The position numbers and the translations under genes were made by a program. Shown piece by piece: positions 1-8,140 of a stretch of DNA of 17,416 bases. Location: assembly GCA_018398765.1 (NCBI GenBank), contig JAHBMJ010002397.1, positions 1-17,416 of the forward strand. The letters are read 5' to 3'. Position 1 is the stretch's first letter, and each line of letters begins with the position of its first letter. The notes beneath the pieces were generated by a model. That model was not told the DNA's origin. It ran no database searches and was given only the letters and a program-made list of their open reading frames with translations. This stretch comes from Chromera velia. Taxonomy: Eukaryota > Sar > Chromeraceae.

Positions 1-1090
1 GAGGAGAGGAAAGGAGAGGAGAAGAAGATTTTATCAATTCATGCAGAGGAGCAGACGGTGACTGTCACGCAGTCGGCTCATGCTGGTCGCGGGCATGCTT
101 GCAGCATTGCATGGACATGCTCGTCGTTTGCTTACATGAGAGAGGGAGGGCGGTACGTGGCGGTGTCCAAATTGGCCATTCAGCTCCTGCAGCCTCGTCC
201 TTAACACAGATAATTCTCTTCTCCCGTCTGATGAAGTCATCATTTCTCAAGGGGCGCATTTTCATTTGTCTCTCTGGTCTTCCTACCTGTCCGCCCCCCT
301 CGTTTTCTTTCTTGTGCCTCTACTGCGACTGACTGACTGATAGCATTGCGGAGAATCAAAGAAGAACATGAAGAGGGAGACATCACGGGAGTAGGTGCTC
401 TACGCCATCAAAGCGCCCCAGGCAAAGCGTGGTGAAGCAGTCAAGATGCAAAGATTGAAGGGGGGGGAGCGTTGTGAAAGCAAAGCGATCAGGTGGTTCG
501 TTTCGTGTCCGTCGTTTTTTTCTTTGATGTCATGCAATGTTGTGCCTCGTGTGACATGTCGGTTGTTCATAACAGGTTTTTTTTTTCTTTGGGGGTTTTC
601 TTTTGACGGATCCCCCACCATCTGATCGCCGAGCAAGTAGCAACGAAACAACCCCTCGCTCTGCGACTCCCTTTGGAAGCAGAACGGCAGCAGCTGCATT
701 CAAACGCAAATTCAACCTTGCAAGGGAACTGAGCGTCGTACGTTCGCCGTCAACCTCAGTCTAAGTCGTACCGAACCATTCTTTCGCAGCTTTCAGAAGT
801 TTCGCTTCCCTCTTCACCCTCTCAGTCTTGGTTCAACATCGAACTCCAGTGGTATGGCCTTGCAGCTTGTCGGATGCACTCTAGGATGCACTGACAGCAT
901 AGCACTGTATTGGACTGGTCTGACTAGAGAAGACAAGTGCGGCACATGCCCTTTAGACTGATACTTTCCAGGAGAAGCGTTTTGAAATGAGACAGGCATC
1001 TTGGCGAGACAGCGTGCTAGCTGTTGATTCGTTATATTTACCGTTAAAGTACCTTTGAGTCCATCCATATGCCCTAACATACGCTTCTAG

Positions 1091-1125
1091 ATCCCCCTCC
1101 AAAACGTGTAAGATTGGAGGGTGAT
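1091..1125. repeat. Short inverted repeat (hairpin)
   Basis: Positions 1091-1102 and 1114-1125 are reverse complements over 12 bp with one mismatch. The inner 8 bp (CCCTCCAA / TTGGAGGG) are perfect, with an 11-nt loop. It sits at the edge of the AT-rich block. It could be a transposon subterminal structure or chance; no matching partner end was found. Confidence 0.55.
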
Positions 1126-1560
1126 ACCATATATTTTTAAATATTCTTTCACACATAATTATCACATAATTTGATTTTTTTTTTTTTTTAACTTTTTTGG
1201 TATGCATGTTGCATATTCGGTGTATTACGCGGCGGATGTAATATAGAGTACAATTATATAATACACTGGTACCCCCGTATGCTAGCCCATATATGCATGC
1301 CGGATGCAAGATCGAGAGCTCATTAACGTATGAGCTAGCACACGAGGCAGTTCGGTTCTTTACAACAGCAATTCACTTGGGTAACTTAATATGTAACTTC
1401 TATATTGTAAGTTAGACTCAAGTTACGTTAGACTGCTACATCACACTGGTATCGTAAACGTAATGCGCATTAAAAAAACGAAATTCAATGAATAATATTA
1501 AATAACTGGTTAAATAATTACAACGACCTGCGGTATAGACGATAAATGAAAATATATGAA

Positions 1561-1588
1561 AAGCTTCCTAGAAATACCTAGAAAGCTT
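1561..1588. repeat. Imperfect palindrome downstream of the PRL gene
   Basis: AAGCTTCCTAG and CTAGAAAGCTT flank a 6-nt spacer and pair over 10 of 11 positions. The hairpin lies 163 nt downstream of the minus-strand PRL stop codon, so it could be part of that gene's 3' UTR or transcription end. No function can be assigned from sequence alone. Confidence 0.45.
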
Positions 1589-1750
1589 CGATAGGGGTTT
1601 GCATTTTTTTTTTACTCTCTTTTACTCAGTCTTCCACCAAGCGATTATGCACTCAAAAAGAAGCCACTCAGCGGTGCAGCATCCGCATCGATAAAAAGAG
1701 CCGATCGGTCGCACGAAGCTTTTCACAGTAGAGGACAACGTCGGTTCAAA

Positions 1751-2629
1751 TCACATGATAGTGCATTTACATTTTGTGCCGCCGTGTTTGGGCTTGTAAT
1801 TTTCCAGAAACCTCAGTTGGCGCTGGTTGATGGCCCCTGCATGCAGTTGCGGGTAGACACAAATTAAAAACAAAAAAGGGGGGGGGGGATTTGCAGGGAC
1901 TGAGTGAAGGAGGAAGGGAGAAAGGGGGGGGAGGAGGGAGGGAGGGGGGAAGTGTTGTCAGAAACATGAAGAAAGGAAGAGAGACGGAAAGAAGGAAAGA
2001 AAGAAAGAAAGAAAGAAACAAACAAACAAACAAACAAAACAAAGGCAGGAAAGGGAGAACAGAAGCAAAAGAAGGAAAAGGAAGGAAAAGGGAAAAAGAG
2101 AACAACAGAAAGAATCCACAGTCTAGCAATGACCCATCTGTCCATCCCTCCACCCATGCAGTCCATGAAATACTCGGGGAAAAGACCTGGTTTTGCCTTG
2201 CCACCATCCATCCATGCGTACGGCGTCTCTCGATCCATGCAGCCCCGCTCGACCGACCAGAAGAAAGTCGGAAGGAATTCAAGGCCGATTCCACCTCACC
2301 TCACCTCACCTCACCTTTTCGGTTCTGTCGGATGAACATGATCGCGTCCATTGCCTCCATGCCGCGTTCTATCAGTGCTACAGCCACCAGAACAGGAGCT
2401 CGCCCCAACCCCGCAACACAGTGGACCGCGATGGCCCCTGCAAAGGTAAGAGGAGAGGCGGGCGGGGAAAGGCACGGGGGGTGTTGAAGGAAAAGGAAGA
2501 CTGAACGCCGGTGCGGTGATCAGACATATGATTAGCATGTCGTCCTCTTTCTCTCGAATTTTTCTCTCGCGTACACCACATCGTAGGAAGGAAGAAAGGA
2601 AGGAAGAAAGAGAGAGGGAGAGGGAGAGG

Positions 2630-2672
<43 letters not shown>

Positions 2673-4117
2673 TGGCCAGGCTGGCACCCCGCAACTGCCC
2701 CCCACGTTCCGTCGACCGCACCTTTTTTGTTGGAGTAGACCTCCTTGACTAGAGTCATCCACTGCCGGATCACTTCTTCTGGTGGAGGGTCTCCGTCGGG
2801 AAACACCATCTCCTGCAGGTACAGTTTGTTTGTTTGAGGATAAACACACAGATGGAGGGTACCTTTTCCTTCTGCCTTCATACAAATAGACAGGGAGACA
2901 GAGAGACACAGCGTTACACAGATGCAGGAAGTTCCGTGGTGAACACACAAAAGAGGGAGACAGCTTCTCAGTGTCAGACCAGGTATGGAAGCAGAGGCGG
3001 AGGGGAGGCAGAGATCAATGCACATCCCGGGCAAAGAGAGAGTCGAGGCACGACTAGAATGCAAGCGCAAAAGCAGACTCAGAGAGACGGACAGTCACAG
3101 AGCGCGCGCACGAGAGTTCCACAGTGAATCCGTTAAAAGGGATGTGCGGGGAAGACAAAAAGGGTCGTCTGAACAGCGACAGACAAAGTGAAAAAAGTAG
3201 TCTCAAGATTCCAGGTTGAAAAAGAAAACACACATGTAAGCGCAGAACGAGAAACTGTGCACGTGGACAACTGAAGAGGGGGACACAGGGAGAGACTCTG
3301 TTTAGACGCACGCGTGTTGGTCTATCTCTGTATCAATCGCTCCTATCTGTCTGTCTGTCTGTCGGTCGGCGTGTCTGTCTGGGCGTCTTTGTTTCTCTCT
3401 GTTTACTTCAGTGCCTGTCGGGGTCTCTGCCCCCTCTTCATGAAAAGGACAAATAACACACGACCAAAAACCACCCCTTCACACACATGAACGCCCAAGT
3501 TCTCTCTCTGCTCTAGATCACGTGGGGATGGCGTGATTCAGTGTTTCACATAGAGACAAAATAAAAAACAGATCTTCCAGGAATGGAGACCGCCCGAAGT
3601 CAATCATGATGTAAATGCCCGTCGACCTTCCCTGTCAGTCTGACCGTTGGTCTGTTTCTCTGTATGCCTTTCCTTTCGTCCGTCCGTGATTTTTGTCGGC
3701 ATCTTTGTGTATCCACCTATGTGTTTGCGTGCATGTATGTGTCGGGAAGGCAGAGCGTAGACAGATGCTTCGAAAGCGAAGAGTGGACGGAGAACTGACG
3801 ACAAGGACGAACAGAAGATGACGAACAACATACTGACGTGGCAGTGGATTCCTGCTTGCTCCAAGATTGCATCATTGTAGGTCGGCTCACAAGTCCTGAC
3901 AACATCCGTCACTCCAAATCCATGCATTTCCTGCAAGATACAGCAGGTGGGAAGTTCTGTGTGGGCTTTGCCAGACATGGGTTTGCGGGTGTTGCTTCAT
4001 GAAGTGGCTACACACCTTGATGTACACCTGAATGTTGTCGTTGTTTGGAGCATCCATAATCATACATCGAAATTTTTGATGCTCAATTTTGGTTGGCCGG
4101 TTGATAAGCTGGGCCAT
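1751..4117 (-). CDS. PRL/PTP4A-type protein tyrosine phosphatase, prenylated, five exons
   Basis: Coding exons on the minus strand are 4117-4016, 3930-3838, 2812-2722, 2437-2315 and 1836-1751. All introns are GT-AG and all phases agree, giving 164 aa (human PRLs are about 170). The signature [10 protein letters not shown] carries the catalytic Cys102 and Arg108 of the CX5R P-loop. The general acid is Asp71 in FPDGDPPP, the counterpart of human WPFDDGAPPP, and Cys48 in VRTCEPTY matches the redox cysteine that pairs with the catalytic one in human PRLs. The C-terminus is basic and ends Cys159-Lys-CTIM-stop, a CAAX box; final Met favours farnesylation, so membrane anchoring is expected. PRLs are small dual-specificity-like phosphatases that also bind CNNM magnesium transporters in animals. 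The start is chosen because [17 protein letters not shown] aligns with the PRL N-terminus. It is divergent from RPS17, with 468 bp between the two ATGs. The WPF tryptophan is replaced (MVF). Confidence 0.93.
1876..2100. repeat. Purine-rich low-complexity tract in PRL intron 4
   Basis: The tract holds an 11-G run (1878-1888), GGGA-rich DNA (1908-1950), and (GAAA)n then (CAAA)n at about 1993-2037. It lies within the 478-bp intron 1837-2314 and reads as pyrimidines on the transcribed strand. Long open frames across it are products of the repeat composition. Confidence 0.85.
2295..2314 (-). repeat. (GTGAG)4 tandem repeat forming the intron-4 5' splice site of PRL
   Basis: On the minus strand, exon 4 ends AAAAG at 2315 and the intron begins with four tandem GTGAG units followed by GTGG. 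Every unit is a near-consensus GT donor. The first unit gives the correct phase to join exon 5 (Lys-Gly-Ala-Ile-Asn). Confidence 0.85.
2585..2668. repeat. (AGGA)n/(GA)n microsatellite in PRL intron 3
   Basis: AGGAAGGAAGAAAG-type repeats grade into more than 15 uninterrupted GA units. The tract is inside the 284-bp intron 2438-2721, so on the transcribed strand it is a CT tract. It lies mid-intron rather than next to the acceptor. Confidence 0.9.
2813..3837 (-). other. PRL intron 2 (1025 bp), no internal gene seen
   Basis: This is the largest PRL intron, with donor GTCAGT at 3837 and an acceptor ending TCCTGCAG-like just before 2812. It holds a (TCTG)n patch at about 3345-3366 and CA/GA-rich DNA. 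I found no coding exon, snoRNA box pair or transposon termini in it. It could hide an alternative exon, but nothing in the PRL family calls for one. Confidence 0.8.
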
Positions 4118-4585
4118 TTTGATGACTCAGACGTTTCGGTTCGTTCCATAGACGTCAGTCGGAGCGGTTGATCCGGTCCGCTCTCAAGACTCAGACTGAC
4201 TGAACTTCTGTACTGAGACGAATCCGCAGAAGCCTCTCGTTTACTACATTCTCTCTCAAGTTCAGATCTCTGACACTTTGTGCTGGTGGAAGCATGGAGC
4301 ACGCAGTTGGTCGAACATCTGGATGCATCTGACACGTCGATCAAACAGTCAGGAACATGTCAGGAACTTAGGTCCGACGTCCGACGCGGTTGGAATTCGA
4401 GGAGATCGACTGCATGTCGAGGCGATACGGGCGGCGCCCGTCATATGCGGCGCGCCCAAGGAGCCATCTACGGCGGCGCCACGGCGCCTCCCATTTGACG
4501 CACTGGGATGGCTGGAGAAACCGCTCGATCCATTTTTGACCTTGCCAACACAGAACCCCTTGCATTGTTTGAAAAGAAAGCAAAC
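4118..4585. promoter_or_regulatory. Divergent PRL / RPS17 upstream region
   Basis: The 468 bp between the PRL ATG (minus) and the RPS17 ATG (plus) must contain both 5' UTRs and probably both promoters. It contains a TGCATG word at 4411-4416, which is a known ApiAP2-type core in apicomplexans, and a GC-rich stretch at about 4430-4495 with three GGCGCC palindromes. No TATA box is evident. Transcription starts and any unannotated 5' UTR intron cannot be placed from sequence. Confidence 0.6.
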
Positions 4586-6929
4586 ATGGTCAGTCTTCAT
4601 TCCTCGCCGATTTTGCCCCTCCTTGCTCTCCTCAAGCTCATCTGTGTCTTTGGTTTGTTTTTCCTCTTTGCAGGGGCGCGTGAGAACCAAGACCGTCAAG
4701 AAGGCGGCTCGCCAGATCGTGGAGAAGTACTACTCCAAGTGAGTTTGGGCCCAGAGGTTTCAAATGACTGTGCAAGCTACCAAAGTCCAGATTGAAGTGT
4801 TAGGCTGCAATGAAAAGGAACAGAGAGCTTTTTCCAGCATTTCTGGTCGACAACCGCAAGCTGTTTGTACGAAATCGAGTGACATTTTCTTGGCTTTCCC
4901 TCCCTCCCTGCAGGTTGACTCTGGACTTCCAGATCAACAAGAAGATCTCCGAGGAGGTGGCCGTCATCCCCTCTAAGCGTCTCCGCAATAAGATTGCCGG
5001 CTTCATCACTGTAAGTCGACGGGCCCGCGTATGTTCTGTCTGGTCTTCTGCTTCTCTCTCTCTCGCTCTGACGTCCATTGAGTGATTCTTCCCACGTTGC
5101 CTGTTTTTGTGCAGCACTTGATGCGCCGCATCCAGAAGGGCCCTGTGCGCGGCATCTCTCTGAAGCTCCAGGAGGAGGAGCGTGAGAGGTCAGTCAAGCG
5201 GCCTGTCTTTCCGCTGCTCTCAGACTGCGGTGATTGCAGAGACGCACGCATAACTTTGTACGAGTGTTGGTCCTGTGGAAGCGAAGATCAGATCGAACGA
5301 ACATGTCTGAGCAGCTCTTAGTGCAGCGTTTGACTTGCTCTTCAATTTTGTGCGGGATCCTCTCCCGTCGTTTGATGAGGCTGTCGGGACCTTTTCTGCC
5401 TCTCACCTTCTGTTTGGCTTCTTCTTTTCGGCTCCTTTTTAAATCTTCTTCGGGTGTATGTCTTGGGCTCTAGCTCCAATGCCCCGCGTTTTGTCGCGAC
5501 TCCTCAAAGAGTGCATTGCTCTCCCCGAACTTTCTCTGGGTGTGGCGGATATTCTTTTTCGACCTCCGGTGTGTTTTAGCGATTTCCTCCTCTCTCAGAA
5601 GGCTGCAGTACTCCAAACAGAGTTCATGAAATTTCTGCATTTGAGTGGTTTTGCTTTCACCTTCCGCATCCGTTTCCCTTGTGTGTTACGAGGCATGACC
5701 ATTGAGATTGATGTTCCTGGTTTTCTTTCCTTTTTTTTGCAGACGCATGGAGTTCATCCCGGAGCATTCCGAGATCGACGTGGAGACCATCCCTGTCGAT
5801 CAGGACACCATGGATATGCTCAAGTCAGTCGGGCAGCTTCTTGTATTTTCTCTCTTTGTCTCTTTGCGTGTCCTATGTGCCGGTGACTTTTTTGCTTTCC
5901 GCAGTCGTCTGGGCCCCTGTAGCGGGAATTACAGCAGAGCGTCGAGCTGAGGGGAACGTGAGGGCAAAATTGATTGACTGGAGCCTGCCTGCTGATCTCA
6001 TACACTAGGAGAGTGAGGAGGGGGTCTTCAATCTGTGTCTCTTGACTTGCAAGACACCGAGGAGTGACCAGAGAAGATGTGGATGAATGAGGAAGTCAGC
6101 GGCCGGAGAGGGTCAGATGAATGAGGGTGGACCTGTAACTTCGAGAAAGAAAGGTGTTTGATGGAGTCCTGGGTTAACGCTCCACGCACCTCTTTGCTGC
6201 TGTTTTGGTTTCGATCTTGGAGTGGAAGGGGACTGTGAAAGATATGGATGCGGTTTGGGGGCGTATAGGGGAGCGTTCCCTCAGCGACCAGAGGATCAAC
6301 TGAACAACTTTGGGGGTGGAGCCGCTGAAGAAGAGAAAAAGAAGGGTCGAGGGAATTTTACTCGAAGGGGACGACGAAAGTCGCAGTGGGAGCAACAGAG
6401 CAGGTCATGGAAAAAAGCAAGGACGAGGGATAAGAAGCTCAGCACGGACAAATGCAGAAATGAAGCAGAGCAGAGACTCAAACCAAAAGGGAAAGCCGTA
6501 TGCGGAGGAGTCGGAAATACGGTGGTGACAGGCGGGCGTAGGCATTCTTTCTCTGGATGCAGTTCGCCAAAAATGCACCCAACAAGGCTTCTTTTTTTTG
6601 TTTTTTGACGCAGTGAGCACGAGTTGTGGTCGGATCGCTTGTCTTTTCTCTCCCTTCTGACGCTCCTGTCATTCTCCGCTTTTCTGCTGGATCTTGTGTC
6701 GTGTTGCATGCTGACGGGTACCCCAGGAGTTTTTCCTGGCCATGCACTATTGATTTTCCTTCTTGGTCTCTCAACTTCTCTTCCAACCGATTCTGTTCCC
6801 TCCCTCTTCTTCTTTTGCTTCAGGGAGCTCGACATGGAGGGTCTCGGCGACAAGATCAAGATTGTCGCTCGCCCTGCCGTCCAGCGTCCCCAGACTTTCA
6901 ACCCCCGCTTCGGAGGCAACAGGAACTAA
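4586..6929 (+). CDS. RPS17: 40S ribosomal protein eS17 (RPS17), six coding exons
   Basis: Exons are 4586-4588 (ATG only), 4674-4738, 4914-5010, 5115-5188, 5743-5823 and 6824-6929. Introns are 85, 175, 104, 554 and 1000 bp, all GT-AG with pyrimidine-rich acceptors, and the phases join exactly to 141 aa (human 135). The core is unmistakable: [41 protein letters not shown] and [10 protein letters not shown] follow the family order. eS17 is a component of the small ribosomal subunit and acts in cytosolic translation. The last exon, from about residue 108, is less conserved and ends in a Gly/Asn/Arg-rich tail before TAA. The start is chosen because eS17 begins Met-Gly-Arg-Val and the acceptor at 4673 opens directly on Gly; the only suitable ATG upstream (4586) is followed at once by a donor, GTCAGT. 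High-frequency codons such as CGC, AAG and CTC contrast with the AT-rich surroundings, as expected for a highly expressed gene. Confidence 0.97.
5824..6823 (+). other. RPS17 intron 5 (exactly 1000 bp), no internal RNA gene recognised
   Basis: Ribosomal-protein introns often host snoRNAs, so I looked for C (RTGATGA) and D (CTGA) boxes with terminal stems in introns 4 and 5. No pair with suitable spacing was found. Open frames on both strands here are without family similarity and are treated as chance. Confidence 0.7.
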
Positions 6930-7481
6930 ACGGGACAAGACGGAGACAGCCCCAAAGTTGGTCAATCAAATGATCGAACTCATCGCCCTTGTCTCCTTAC
7001 AAGCCGGTATGCAGAAACATTGAATACAAAAGGCCGGTTGGCAAGCTGATGGATCGATCAGACGCACGAACCAATGACTGATTCAGACTGAAAAAAAATT
7101 GATTGACTGCATGAGTATAATCAATTTCTGTATAAAATTTTAAAAAACACAAAAAAAACAAGAGTTTGCATATGTAATGAGTATTTTAAGTTTAGCTATA
7201 ATAGGTTTGTCATATATCTAGGTAATGACTTTACATAACTTTACAGATCTACGGCAATTCTACGCGTGGTCTTCAATTAGTTTAGTTCAACTTCTTTACT
7301 AGCTTCTTTACTCGTAGTCAAATCCTAGGTCAAATCTGTATCTAGGACCGGGTGCTCTTAATTTAGTTAGTTTACTAGTTAGACTAAGTTAGTTTTACTT
7401 CTAATTTTCCTTCTAAAACTAAACTAACCTAGAAACTAACCAACTAGTAAACTAATTAACTAAATTTTGAATTAAACAATC
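6930..7481. other. RPS17 3' flank and AT-rich spacer
   Basis: The first ~150 bp must contain the RPS17 3' UTR. From about 7085 the DNA becomes strongly AT-rich with repeated TTTAGTT and TTTACTAG words and a fold-back structure (7360-7466). No gene is recognised. The sudden change in composition suggests non-genic repeat DNA into which the adjacent LINE inserted. Confidence 0.6.
7360..7466. repeat. Imperfect fold-back inverted repeat
   Basis: The left arm (7360-7397) and right arm (7414-7466) are reverse complements with gaps. Both begin AATTTAGTTA from the outer end, share GTTTACTAGTT and finish TTAGTTTTA around a 16-nt loop. The arms are built of TTTAGT-like words, so part of the pairing reflects low complexity. 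Confidence 0.6.
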
Positions 7482-7506
7482 ATTGATTGATTGATTGATT
7501 GATTGA
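7482..7506. repeat. (ATTG)n microsatellite, LINE 3' tail
   Basis: Six consecutive ATTG units (TCAA on the LINE strand) mark the sharp border between the LINE body and AT-rich flank. Several LINE families end in short tandem repeats instead of poly(A), so I take this as the 3' end of the element. Confidence 0.75.
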
Positions 7507-7553
7507 TATGTTCCATCCTAGGGCCTTCCCGCTATGTCTATCTGTCGCCAGAG

Positions 7554-8135
7554 CTAGCAGGGCGGGGCGTTCCCCAGCCTAAGCTGAGGTATCAGACCCC
7601 GCCCTCGGGGCCCGCCAGAGTCTGTTGCCCTGGCCGCTGCTGCATGATTGTTCGTTGTTCGAGCCACGGCTCTGGATCCGCGTTGGCTTTCCGGCCTGAA
7701 AATTGATCTGAAACGGCATGTGATTTGGGCTTCCTCACTCTTTTTGTTTGCTTTATCAATCTTCTTCTGCGGCTCCCTCCTTCTCCACCCTAACGCTCCT
7801 TCGGTCATCTCTAGGTTATCAATTGTCTCCTCATATTCTTTTGTTAGTCTCTCGATCGCCCGCTGCCTTCCGGTGATTCCTGCATGTCTGGCCGCCAGAG
7901 CGTCTCCCTCTATGTGTCCGTACCGTCCTGGACACTCCTCAAACACCCTCCGTCTGAATGACGCCCATCCCAAAAACTCATCCACTCCGGCATGACATTC
8001 ATTCAACAGAAAATAGAAAAGCGTCGAGTTATCCCTTTTTCCCTCTTCTCTGTTGAGCCCTTCTCTTTCTGTAGCTGCCTTTCTGGCTCTTTCTTCCATC
8101 TTGCTATCCCATTTCTCTTCTATCTTTCTGAACAT
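7554..8135 (-). pseudogene. LINE C-terminal region, shifted frame
   Basis: This 193-codon open frame follows the RT frame after a frameshift near 8135. It has a charged N-terminal part (MFRKIEEKW...), the segment FLGWASFRRRVFEECPGR, a predicted helical charged part, and a Gly/Arg/Ala-rich end stopping 48 bp before the (ATTG)n tail. Its place between RT and tail argues that it is the C-terminus of the LINE protein and not a separate gene. I do not recognise a named domain. The frameshift could also be an old sequencing error. Confidence 0.6.
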
Positions 8136-8140
8136 CTCTG

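Larger units (their letters stand above)
1..1750. other. Gene-poor left flank
   Basis: I recognise no gene in this stretch. The short open frames on both strands match no family I know and show no convincing exon structure. It starts with a GA-rich tract (1-30), has an (ACTG)n patch near 330-343, and is AT-rich from about 1120 to 1560, with a 15-T run at 1175-1189. The part nearest 1750 must include the 3' UTR of the minus-strand PRL gene that ends at 1751. No clear AATAAA-type signal was found for it. Confidence 0.5.

Noticed and set aside
1767-2487. Long frames on both strands (175 and 198 codons) across PRL intron 4
   Set aside because: They read through GA/CA repeats and partly overlap real PRL exons in wrong frames; phase and splice sites support the PRL model.
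2378-3070. A 230-codon minus-strand frame
   Set aside because: It includes PRL exon 3 in the right frame but otherwise runs through introns and the (GA)n repeat; the joined PRL model explains the coding part.
5189-6823. Intron-encoded snoRNA in RPS17 introns 4 and 5
   Set aside because: A TGATGA word near 5373 has no purine before it and no CTGA box at suitable distance; no terminal stem was found.
6296-6919. A 207-codon minus-strand frame opposite RPS17 intron 5 and exon 6
   Set aside because: It is antisense to a certain exon, low in complexity, and has no recognisable domain.
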